DNA of 42,701 nucleotides from Bifidobacterium leontopitheci (GCF_009193355.1 NZ_WBVT01000029.1:1-42701), one strand, 5' to 3'. Positions 34,884 to 42,496 are shown, counted from the first letter of the stretch. The notes: generated from the sequence alone by a model not told the origin. Made by a program: numbers and translations.

Positions 34884-35000
34884 ATGAAGGTTGTTTCTCG
34901 AGGCGTGGTGTATCACGTCACCGATGTCAGCAGGCCGGCGCAGCAGTCCGGCACATGGTTCGAGCAGCCGACGGCGACATTCCTCATGCTCGCGCGGTGA
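34884..35000 (+). CDS. small ORF, 38 residues, unknown
   Basis: A short frame starting MKVVSRGVVYHVTDVSRP and ending TATFLMLAR, with an excellent ribosome site (AAGGAG, 7 bases from the ATG). Upstream is a GC-rich leader with a GCCCCG...CGGGGC hairpin (34820-34840). The sequence TATCCGAGCAAGG just before the start recurs at 42022-42034. No homologue is recognised. It could be a real small protein or a leader peptide, or chance. Confidence 0.4.
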   Translation: MKVVSRGVVYHVTDVSRPAQQSGTWFEQPTATFLMLAR

Positions 35001-35109
35001 AAGACCGCTTCCAGTCATAACTGCAGATGAGACGATGGCGGCGTCGGCGTCGCAGGGCTCGCCACGGAATCGGTTGCCGCGGCAGCGGAAACGGACGGTT
35101 CGGCGGTTC

Positions 35110-35275
35110 GTCACTGTGCTCGTCCGAGCGCGGTGACGTGGGTGCGGAATCCTAGTGTTTCCAAGGGATTTCGATGCTGCGTCACTGTGTTCGCACGAGC
35201 TGCGTGATGCTTCATCATTGTCACCCCGGACGGCCGGCTGTTCGAGCGTCACTGTGTTCGCGCAATCGGCGTGAC
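35110..35275. repeat. three GTCAC...GTGAC palindromes
   Basis: Units at 35110-35137, 35181-35208 and 35248-35275, each 28 bases, begin GTCACTGTG and end GTGAC/GTGAT. The linker between the first two (GGAATCCTAGTGTTTCCAAG) matches the linker in the 41812-41910 element (CGAATCCCAGTGTTTTCAAG), so the two loci carry the same composite. Confidence 0.7.
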
Positions 35276-35336
35276 GCAGGAATGCCGGGACTCGCGGAGT
35301 GCCGCACTCCCGTTGCGGCGACTGTTCCCTTGCTGC

Positions 35337-35386
35337 GGCGCAAGAAATTACGGAAATCACTCCTATCGTCCGTAATTTCTTGCGCC
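35337..35386. repeat. perfect 18-bp inverted repeat
   Basis: GGCGCAAGAAATTACGGA (35337-35354) and its exact complement (35369-35386) enclose a 14-base loop. Flanking GC-rich sequence (TTCCCTTGC on the left, GGAGGGAGC on the right) extends weaker pairing. It is not next to a gene end. Confidence 0.75.
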
Positions 35387-35564
35387 GGAGGGAGCGGCAA
35401 CTTCGGGAAGCGGCTTCGCGACAGCGGTTGCCGAAGAAGCGTTGTGTTGGGGACAACGGTCGTTCTCACGAACCGATGTCACAACAACGTCCTCGCTGTG
35501 GCCACAACAGCCGAACGACGTCGAGATTCGCCCCGTCGAGCATCATCCCATCATCACTCATCTC

Positions 35565-35667
35565 CGTCACAGCGGGTAGCTACCCGCTGTGACGTAATGT
35601 CCCGAATCGTTGGAATCACTGGGGTTTCGCGAGTTCTGTCACAGCGGGTAGCTACCCGCTGTGACAG
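35565..35667. promoter_or_regulatory. paired 30/32-bp palindromes upstream of surface-thiol operon
   Basis: Two perfect palindromes, 35565-35594 and 35636-35667, centred 72 bp apart, share the half-site TCACAGCGGGTAG. Their ends differ but remain complementary (CG..CG against CTG..CAG). The second is 103 bp before the first gene of the operon. They could be operators or RNA hairpins. The same core occurs in the fadD hairpin at 12908-12959. Confidence 0.55.
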
Positions 35668-35770
35668 AGGAGGGGCGATCATCGTCGAGTCGGGCAGCGG
35701 CTTAGGCAGCCGATTAAGTAGCCGATCGGACAGCCGACTCAAACAGTCAGACAGAAGGGGAAGTGCATCC

Positions 35771-37015
35771 ATGTCAACATCAACATCAACATCAACATCA
35801 ACATCAACGAACACGGCAACAACCAAGCGCCGCAGGACAGTCAAGGTGCTGCTGGCGACGACGATCGCCGGCGCGGCAGCGGTCGGCGGGCTGCAGCTCG
35901 CGCTGGGCACGGCGTACGGCATCGGCGACGTGTGCGACCTGTGCTCCACGAACTACAATCCGGTCGCCTGCTGCTCCAGCGGCGGCTCCGCCTACGATTC
36001 CAACCCGGGCGGCGGCATCGACGTCTCCGCGCAGAAGGCCGCGTTCGACAGCTACTGCGCCAACTACAAGGCCGAGCAGGCCAAGAAGAAGGAAGCCGCG
36101 CAGCAGCCGGCGAAGCAGGCCACGCCCGCGCCGAAACAGCAGTCGCAGCCCGCCCAGCAGTCCGCGCCGCAGGCCTCCGCCACGCCGGCGCCGTCCGCCA
36201 ACGCCAACAGCGGCGCCACCGCGTCCACGCAGACCGCCGCGCCGCAGACGACCACGCAGTCCGGCACCGCGGCCGGTTCCACGGCGACGACCGACAGCCA
36301 GGCCGCGGCGACCGACACCGGCGCCACCACGGCGAACGATGACACGACCGCCAAGAAGGACGAGGCGGCCGCCCAGACCGACGCCGCGACCACCGACACC
36401 ACCGACGATTCCGATGCCGCCGCTGATTCCGCGGCCGATGCCGCCAACGAGAAGTCCGATGTCACGGCGGCGCCCGTCGGCAGCACCACGCAGGAGACCA
36501 ATCCGACGCTGCGCATCGCCGCCGGGGCGTTTCTCGCGCTCGCCGTCATCGGCACGGCGGTCGCCTCGATCATCGTGCGCCGTCGCCGCGCACTCGCCAC
36601 GGTCGGTGGCGGCCACGCGCACGATGACGCCGATCCGGCCGCGTACGCCGATGCTGACGTGGCCGTCGTCGCGCCGGCCGCATCCGCTGTGACGTCCGCG
36701 ACGGACGCGACGCTTGCGGACGCGACGCTTGCGGACACGGCGACCGTCGCCGAGCAGCCGCTCACCGCCGTCGACGTCGCGGCAACGCAGGTCCTGCAGC
36801 CTCAGGGCGTCGGCTACGGCGTGCCCGGCGACGGATACCAAGCCGCGCGGCCGTTCGACTTCCAAGCCGCCGCCGCGGACGCAACGGCATCCGACGGCCA
36901 GGACATCGACGCGACCGTGCCGTCAGCGACCGTGCCGTCAGCAACCGTGCCGTCGGCAACAGCGGCGACAGACGCCGGCCAGACCGCGCAAACCCAGTCA
37001 TTCCAAGCCAAGTAA
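35771..37015 (+). CDS. Cys-rich type I membrane surface protein
   Basis: A 414-residue protein of unknown function. After a hexanucleotide-encoded STSTST start and a basic stretch comes a signal sequence (VLLATTIAGAAAVGGLQLAL). The outer domain is small and Cys-rich: CDLCSTNYNPVACC (Cys55, 58, 67, 68) plus Cys96. A ~130-residue Ala/Gln/Pro/Thr stalk follows, then one membrane helix (about 250-270, AAGAFLALAVIGTAVASIIV) and RRRR. The ~135-residue tail is presumably cytosolic and contains VPSAT and ATLAD repeats. AGAAGGGGAAG is the ribosome site. It is first in a tight operon with a thioredoxin-fold protein (24-bp gap) and a cystine-type permease, suggesting a role in extracellular thiol or disulfide binding. 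Confidence 0.8.
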   Translation: MSTSTSTSTSTSTNTATTKRRRTVKVLLATTIAGAAAVGGLQLALGTAYGIGDVCDLCSTNYNPVACCSSGGSAYDSNPGGGIDVSAQKAAFDSYCANYKAEQAKKKEAAQQPAKQATPAPKQQSQPAQQSAPQASATPAPSANANSGATASTQTAAPQTTTQSGTAAGSTATTDSQAAATDTGATTANDDTTAKKDEAAAQTDAATTDTTDDSDAAADSAADAANEKSDVTAAPVGSTTQETNPTLRIAAGAFLALAVIGTAVASIIVRRRRALATVGGGHAHDDADPAAYADADVAVVAPAASAVTSATDATLADATLADTATVAEQPLTAVDVAATQVLQPQGVGYGVPGDGYQAARPFDFQAAAADATASDGQDIDATVPSATVPSATVPSATAATDAGQTAQTQSFQAK

Positions 37016-37039
37016 CCACAAGAAGAAGGGAACCCAACC

Positions 37040-38965
37040 ATGACCAACCACAACCAGACCCCCAACGGCCGCACAGTCGGCCGCGCAAGTAGCCGTGCAG
37101 TCGGCCGTCTCGCCGCCAAAGCCACGGCGCTGCTCGCGGCCGCCACGCTGACGCTCACCGGATTCGCGCTCACCGGCACCGCGCGCCCCGCGCTCGCCGC
37201 CACGCCGGACGCCTCCGCCCAGGAGGACACGCCGTTCGACTACTACTCGGGCATCGCCAACCTGCCGGAGACCCACGTGTTCGAGAACATCACGCTCGAG
37301 CGGCTCGAGGACATCCTGCGCAACGGCACCGGCAAATACGCGATCCTGATCGGCGGCACGTGGGACGCGAACGTGACGCGCGCACTGCCCGTCATCGACA
37401 AGGCCGCCAAGGCGCAGGGCATCAAGAAGGTGTACAACTTCGACCCGCACCTCGACAACGCGGGCGCCGACACGCTCGTCGACGTCAACGACAAGACCAA
37501 CACGGTCAAGGAGTTCGCGGCGCGCTTCCAGAAGACCGTCGACGACTTCGGCCTGGGCGCCATCCAAAGCAAGGACGCGTCTAAGGTCGTCGACCTGCCG
37601 ACCCTGTTCACCTACGACAAGGACGCGGCCGGCGGCAAGGTGCTCGCCGTATCCGCCGGCGCCGACGCCACCGCCGACGAGGCGAACGTCACCAAGACGC
37701 TCTCCACCGCGAAGAACGCGGCCGTGCGCACCAACGGCGACTTCTACGTCAAGTACTACACGGACGCCAAGCAGGACGGCCAGGCGGCGGTCTTCAAGGA
37801 CGGCGAACAGGACGACATCAGCCTCGTCTCCGTCACCTACGGCGAGCTCGAGAAGCTTCTGCAGTCGCCGGGCGGCCACTACGTCTTCTTCGGCGCCACC
37901 TGGTGCGGCAACACGTACGCGACCATCCGCTACGTGAACCAGGAGGCCCGCAAGTACGGCGTCAAGCACGTGTACACGTTCGACACGATCCTCGACAACA
38001 CGTCCGGCAAGCACTCGCCGTTCCACATCCGCGACAGCTACAACAACGGCGAACACCCGCTCGCCGACCTGTACACGCACCTGGTGAACACCTACCTGCC
38101 GAACCTCGTCACCGAGGACGGCTCGCACGGCATCGTCGACTCCAAGGGCGTGGGCGCCACCCGCCTGCAGGTGCCGCTGCTGCTCCACTACGACAAGGAC
38201 AACACGACCCAGCTCGCCGGCACCGACCAGCCGGCAGGGCCCGTCACCGACGAGGTCGTCGACTATCAGGGAGCCAAGTACAACGTCGGCACCACGCCGA
38301 CGCCGACCGCACGCGAATACATGCTCACGTGGGCCGGCACCACGTACGATGACGCGACCATCGTCAAGCCGTACATCCTGCAGGGCGACGACCTCAAGCC
38401 GGCCAAGAACTTCGGCCGCACCGTCACCAACGACCGCGACGCCTACATCGCGCAGACCGACCACTTCTTCTCGCTGACCGAACTGCGCGGCCAGGTCGCC
38501 TCCGCCGAGGCGAAGCTCGCCGGCGACACGTCCTCGCTCGGCTACACGCAGCAGCAGATCGACGCCTACAAGGCGCAGGTCGCCGCCGCCAAGGCGAAGC
38601 TCGTCAAGAACGCGCCGCTCGACGGCAAGGACGGCACCGACGCGGCCGTTGTGGCGCTCGCCAAGGCGAACAGCCAGTTCACGGCCGGCACGTACGGCAA
38701 GGACGGCGGTCAGTCTGGTGATGATCAGCCTGTCAATGGTCAGCCTGGCGGCCAGCCGGGTGCGTCCCAGCCGGACGGCGACGCCGCGAACGACGGCAAG
38801 CCGGCCGGCAAGCGGATCGTGACGACCGCCGGCGGCGAACAGCTGAGCCGCACCGGCGCCGACGTCGCGACGCTGACGACGGCCGCGCTGCTGCTCGGCG
38901 TGGCCGCGGCGGCGCTGACGCTCGCGCGTCGCCGCCTCGCCGGCAGCCTCGCCGCACGGAGGTGA
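37040..38965 (+). CDS. secreted double thioredoxin-fold protein with LSRTG anchor
   Basis: A 641-residue surface protein. A signal peptide (about 22-54, ending ARPALAA) precedes two thioredoxin-like domains. Domain 1 has YAILIGGTWDANVTRALPVIDKAAK near residue 97, with no Cys at the active-site position. Domain 2 has YVFFGATWCGNTYATIRYVNQEA near 280, with a single Cys (WCGNT rather than WCxxC). A short coiled-coil-like region (AEAKLAGDTSS...YKAQVAAAKAKL) and a Gly/Gln/Pro linker lead to LSRTG (602-606), a helix and RRRLAGSLAARR, a sortase-type anchor. A single Cys suggests disulfide exchange or isomerase-like chemistry rather than classical reduction. GAAGGGAACC precedes the ATG. Confidence 0.85.
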   Translation: MTNHNQTPNGRTVGRASSRAVGRLAAKATALLAAATLTLTGFALTGTARPALAATPDASAQEDTPFDYYSGIANLPETHVFENITLERLEDILRNGTGKYAILIGGTWDANVTRALPVIDKAAKAQGIKKVYNFDPHLDNAGADTLVDVNDKTNTVKEFAARFQKTVDDFGLGAIQSKDASKVVDLPTLFTYDKDAAGGKVLAVSAGADATADEANVTKTLSTAKNAAVRTNGDFYVKYYTDAKQDGQAAVFKDGEQDDISLVSVTYGELEKLLQSPGGHYVFFGATWCGNTYATIRYVNQEARKYGVKHVYTFDTILDNTSGKHSPFHIRDSYNNGEHPLADLYTHLVNTYLPNLVTEDGSHGIVDSKGVGATRLQVPLLLHYDKDNTTQLAGTDQPAGPVTDEVVDYQGAKYNVGTTPTPTAREYMLTWAGTTYDDATIVKPYILQGDDLKPAKNFGRTVTNDRDAYIAQTDHFFSLTELRGQVASAEAKLAGDTSSLGYTQQQIDAYKAQVAAAKAKLVKNAPLDGKDGTDAAVVALAKANSQFTAGTYGKDGGQSGDDQPVNGQPGGQPGASQPDGDAANDGKPAGKRIVTTAGGEQLSRTGADVATLTTAALLLGVAAAALTLARRRLAGSLAARR

Positions 38966-38971
38966 GCCTTC

Positions 38972-40981
38972 ATGTCACTCGGACCGCTCGCCAACCTTGA
39001 CCCGACCGCCGTGACGGTGTGGGCCGCTACCATCGGCCTGTTCGTGCTCGTCGCGCTGCTGCGCACCGTGTTCAAGCTCAACTTCAGCATCCTCACCGTG
39101 CTCTCGCTCGGACTCGGCATCGCGCTCAGCCTCGTGTTCAACGGCCAGGTGGACTCGCTCAACCTGCTGGGCAACATCTACATCAACCTCATCACCGCGC
39201 TCGTCGCGCCGCTGATCTTCGTGTCGATCATCTCCAGCATCACGTACGTCGGGTCGCTGAAAAAACTGCGCAGCATCGGGCTGCGGTCGGTCGGCTGGCT
39301 GCTGCTCACCAACCTCATCGCCATCGTGATGACGCTGGCCGTGGCCATACCGCTGCGCATCGGCGAAGGCGTCAAGCTCGCCGATGACGCCTCCACCGCC
39401 GGCTTCCTCACCTCGCAGACCGCGCCGTTCGACCAGGTGGTGCTCAACTTCTTCCCGAAGAACCTGTTCGGCGACTTGGCCGGCAACCGCGTGGTGCCGA
39501 TTATCATCACCGCGACCGTGCTCGCCGTCGCCATCGTCGCCGTCTCACATGACGGACGCGACGTGAGCATCGTACGCAAGTTCTTCGAGCAGACGAAGGA
39601 CGTGATCTACAAGGCGGTCGGCTACGTGGTCGAACTCACCCCGTACGCGGTGGTCGTGCTCGGCGCCACCTCCACGGCCGCCACCACGTCGAAGGCCGAC
39701 GCGCTGCTCGCCCTGCTCGGCATCCTGCTGCTCGGCTTCGCGCTCAACTTCGTGCAGGCGTTCGTCGTCAACGGGCTGCTGCTCAAGTTCGTCGCCAAGG
39801 TCTCGCCGATTGCGTTCTTCAAAGCAGTGCTGCCCGCGCAGGCCGCCGCATTCACCACGCAATCCAGCGTGGCGACGCTGCCGCTGAGCATCCGCCAGAT
39901 CGGCACGGTCGGCGTCGGCGCGGACGTGGCCAACTTCACCACGCCGATCGGCACCACCATCGGCATGCCCGGATGCGCCGGCGTGTGGCCGATGCTGTCG
40001 GCCGTGTTCACCATTAACGCCCTCGGGCTCGACTATGGGCCGGGCGCGTACGCGGCGCTCGCGCTGATCGGGCTGCTTTCGTCGATCGGCACCGCGGGCG
40101 TGCCGGGAACCGCGATCGTGACGGCCACGACCGTGTTCACCGCGGTCGGGCTGCCGGTGCAGCTGCTCGTGCCGCTCGTGCCGGTGAGCAACATCGTCGG
40201 CATGCCGAGCACGATGGCGAACGTGTCCGCCGCGGTCACGTGCGCGGCCGTCGTGGCGCGGCAGACCGGCGAATTCGACGACGGCGTGCTGCGGGCCGCG
40301 CGGCGTGCGGCGTGTGGCGCCTCGCGGGCCGGGGGAGCCGGGTCGGTGCGGCCTGGCGGATCCGTGCGGCGGTCCGGTGTCGGGCGGCACGGGCACCGCA
40401 GGGGCGTTGTTGGCGCTTCGGCCGGTGTGGGCGCCTTGGCCGGCGTGTCCGGTGGCGCTGGCGGCGGCGCTGTGTCGGTGCCGGTGGGTGTCGCTGCGGA
40501 CGCTGCTGCGTCGGCCGGGCAGGCCGGGGCTGGTGCTGCCGGCGCGGTCGTTTTCGGCAGGGGTGTCGCAGGCGGTATCACTGGCGGCGCCGCGGGTGCC
40601 GTGGGCGTCGCTGCAGGCGCCGGTCAGGGCTCTGGCGCAGTGCCTGTGTCGCCGGCAAGTCTTGGACTCGGCACAGCGGCGTCCATTGCCGCCGATGATG
40701 CGCCGGTGCCGGTGGGCGCCTGCGGGGTGTCTGGCTCAGGCAAGGTGACGACGGTTCGGTTCGGATCTCCTGCCGGCTCCGCCGCTGCCGCGGCAGCTGG
40801 CCTGGCGGCTGCGCCTGCCGTGCCGCATCTCGCGCTGAAGTTCGGACCGACGATTCACCTGTCGTCGCGTTCGACGGCGGGTCGGGCGGGGACGTCTCGT
40901 CCCGCATTGTCACCCGCATCGGTCTTGACCGCTGACGACGCGCCGGTGCCGGTCGGCGCCTGCGGCATCGGCAGCCACTGA
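38972..40981 (+). CDS. TcyP-like DAACS permease with long Cys-tagged tail
   Basis: A 669-residue protein. The first ~450 residues are a dicarboxylate/amino acid:cation symporter with about 8-10 hydrophobic segments. The motifs QAAAFTTQSSVATLPLSI and TTIGMPGCAGVWPML resemble the cystine permease TcyP (STRSSAAxLPL and IGQNGCAG). It should import L-cystine or a related amino acid. The remaining ~210 residues are a Gly/Ala/Val-rich tail not seen in normal family members, with DDAPVPVGACG occurring twice (near 585 and at the C-terminus). GGAGGTG overlaps the stop of the preceding gene, showing translational coupling. A frameshift in the GC-rich tail cannot be excluded, but the duplicated tag argues for translation in this frame. 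Confidence 0.85.
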   Translation: MSLGPLANLDPTAVTVWAATIGLFVLVALLRTVFKLNFSILTVLSLGLGIALSLVFNGQVDSLNLLGNIYINLITALVAPLIFVSIISSITYVGSLKKLRSIGLRSVGWLLLTNLIAIVMTLAVAIPLRIGEGVKLADDASTAGFLTSQTAPFDQVVLNFFPKNLFGDLAGNRVVPIIITATVLAVAIVAVSHDGRDVSIVRKFFEQTKDVIYKAVGYVVELTPYAVVVLGATSTAATTSKADALLALLGILLLGFALNFVQAFVVNGLLLKFVAKVSPIAFFKAVLPAQAAAFTTQSSVATLPLSIRQIGTVGVGADVANFTTPIGTTIGMPGCAGVWPMLSAVFTINALGLDYGPGAYAALALIGLLSSIGTAGVPGTAIVTATTVFTAVGLPVQLLVPLVPVSNIVGMPSTMANVSAAVTCAAVVARQTGEFDDGVLRAARRAACGASRAGGAGSVRPGGSVRRSGVGRHGHRRGVVGASAGVGALAGVSGGAGGGAVSVPVGVAADAAASAGQAGAGAAGAVVFGRGVAGGITGGAAGAVGVAAGAGQGSGAVPVSPASLGLGTAASIAADDAPVPVGACGVSGSGKVTTVRFGSPAGSAAAAAAGLAAAPAVPHLALKFGPTIHLSSRSTAGRAGTSRPALSPASVLTADDAPVPVGACGIGSH

Positions 40982-41138
40982 CTGATTTGTGCGGCGTGGG
41001 CGGTGGCCGTCAGCGGTCGCTGCCCGCGCCCTCATGCCGACGCACTGTCGCTCCCGGGGTGCGTCTCCCGCTGTGTCCGCCGCGGATTGCGGGTCGCGGG
41101 GGCGTTTCCCATATGTTATTGCGCTGCGGACAAGAGAA

Positions 41139-41262
41139 AAGCCCGGCGGGTTGGGCCGGGCTTCAACAGAGAAAGGAGAAGAGAAGAAGGGGTTCAGTTA
41201 TGTCGGCTTCCGGACCGTTCTCCCAGTGGATTGCGTTCCTTCCGTCGTTGACATCCATATAA
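41139..41262. ncRNA. hairpin-pyrimidine module, copy B
   Basis: Plus strand: hairpin AAGCCCGGC...GCCGGGCTT (41139-41163), a purine tract, AAGAAGGGGTTCAGTT and an ATG at 41200 opening a 20-codon frame (MSASGPFSQWIAFLPSLTSI). Minus strand: CATAACTGAACCCCTTCTTC, a pyrimidine tract and the same hairpin followed by TTTTCTC, i.e. a terminator. About 75 bases align with copy A (14917-15006). It lies 158 bp after the permease stop, where the hairpin could also end the operon transcript. Confidence 0.45.
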
Positions 41263-41477
41263 GCGCCCGATGCTTGGCACAACGATGCGCTTGACTGAAA
41301 ATCCCGTGGAAATACGCGAACAGTTCGCCGGGATGCGGGGGGTCGGGGTGTGGAGTCCGGATTGATCGTCCCTCTGCGCGTATCGAGGAGCGTGGAGCAT
41401 TGGTTGCGTGGTGGCTTCGGTGATATGCCTGTTCTCCCTCGGCGGCTTCGACTGTCTGGGGGCGTTAGCGACCGTTT

Positions 41478-41770
41478 CCCACTAGGACTTGCCGGATCCT
41501 GGTTGCAAACGGACGCGAATCGGTCGTTCGGCGTCCGTTTTCGGCCAAGATTTGCCGGGTTCTATTCGCAAACGGACGCAAATCGTCCTGCTGGCGGCCT
41601 TTCGTGACTAGGAGATGTCGTCTCCTAGTGGAAAACGACCGCAGAAAGGCCGTTGCGCGCCCCCGTGATCACGACCCGGCGGGTCCTGTTTGCAGGTGAC
41701 CGCGAAAGGCCGTTGCGCATCCATTTCCTTCTGGGGCCGGCGGGTCCTGGTCGTAAAATGGCCGTACGGC
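41478..41770. repeat. degenerate direct repeats with central palindrome
   Basis: Two copies of a block containing GCAAACGGACGC-AATCG (about 41505 and 41565) are followed by a perfect dyad CTAGGAGA-TGTCG-TCTCCTAG (41608-41630) and two copies of a block containing GAAAGGCCGTTGCGC and CGGCGGGTCCTG (about 41643 and 41705). No coding capacity is recognised. Confidence 0.6.
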
Positions 41771-41811
41771 AGGTCTCCGGCGTGTTGCCTGATGCGCACT
41801 GCGTGCCTCAC

Positions 41812-41910
41812 GTCACCCTGCTCGCCCCTGCAGAGTGACACTTCCCTCGAATCCCAGTGTTTTCAAGGAGTTTCGGATGTGCGTCACGCTGCAAGGGCGA
41901 GCAGGGTGAC
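41812..41910. repeat. composite of two GTCAC...GTGAC palindromes
   Basis: Units at 41812-41839 and 41883-41910 are imperfect reverse complements of each other (GTCACCCTGCTCGCCCCTGC and GCAAGGGCGAGCAGGGTGAC), so the 99-bp element can fold as one long hairpin. The linker matches that of the 35 kb composite. Confidence 0.75.
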
Positions 41911-41976
41911 GGTATATGGTTGCGTTCGGGCATGGCGCATGTGATGGCTGTTGCACGTCGTCTGTGCGCCATAACG

Positions 41977-42016
41977 AAAAAGGCGACCTGCAAACGGTCA
42001 AATTACACAGGTCGCC
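41977..42016 (-). terminator. minus-strand hairpin with T-run
   Basis: GGCGACCTG (41982-41990) pairs with CAGGTCGCC (42008-42016), and AAAAA precedes on the plus strand, so transcription from the right would meet a terminator ending in TTTTT. No gene is recognised just upstream on that strand; a 15-codon frame (MTTRVPLLGYSRRPV) overlaps the hairpin. Confidence 0.55.
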
Positions 42017-42275
42017 GTGAGTATCCGAGCAAGGGTACCCGAGTGGTCATGATAACACGGTCGTCTTGGTGCGGCATCCAGGCGTGTCCGGGCCGCGTTA
42101 CATCGACGGTGCGCTTCGCGGTGAAGGGCTTCGCGCTCATTCGGGCGTGTTCGGTGCGGTTCTACGCTCTCAGTGGAGCGAGGCTCGGGTGTATTCGGGG
42201 TGTGATCGTCGCTATTCGGCGTGATGGGACGGGTCGAGGCCGCTCCAAGCGTGTCGCTGATTGATGTTGGCGCAG

Positions 42276-42496
42276 TTTTGGCTTGCTACGGGCGCTATTC
42301 CGGAATCGTAGGGCATTGGGCTGGGTAGCGTGTGCTTTGTAAACGCTTATATCGTTGTTTCAAGCGCTTACAAACGCTTGTTGTGTGACGGGGATGCCCT
42401 ACGATTCCGGAATGCATCGCCAGGCGGGCCGTTTTCTCGGTTCGGTGCCGGCCGGCCGGTGCGTGGCATGGCTTTGTTCGCTGTAACGTCGTTCGT
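42276..42496. repeat. 220-bp two-copy structured element, copy 2
   Basis: A perfect 20-bp outer stem (42297-42316 with 42394-42413) encloses TTTGTAAACGCTT...AAGCGCTTACAAA. The 3' flank matches copy 1 (32464-32683) as far as GTCGTTCGT. The inner repeats resemble LacI-family half-sites (TAAACGCTTA; AAGCGCTT). It precedes a short, probably truncated gene start. Confidence 0.85.

Larger units (their letters stand above)
34729..35770. other. repeat-rich intergenic region
   Basis: About 1 kb separating the APC permease gene from the surface-thiol operon. It holds one small ORF candidate (34884-35000), three GTCAC palindromes (35110-35275), a perfect 18-bp inverted repeat (35337-35386) and two 30-32 bp palindromes (35565-35667). 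Longer open frames here are GC-driven and lack ribosome sites. Confidence 0.6.
40982..42275. other. repeat-rich region without recognised protein genes
   Basis: About 1.3 kb with no gene I can support except the 20-codon frame inside the hairpin module at 41139-41262. It contains degenerate repeats (41478-41770), a GTCAC composite (41812-41910) and a minus-strand terminator-like hairpin (41977-42016). It looks like an accumulation site for small mobile or structured repeats. Confidence 0.55.

Noticed and set aside
41857..42264. 135-codon plus-strand open frame
   Set aside because: It runs through a repeat palindrome and a terminator-like hairpin, lacks a good ribosome site and has no recognisable domain.
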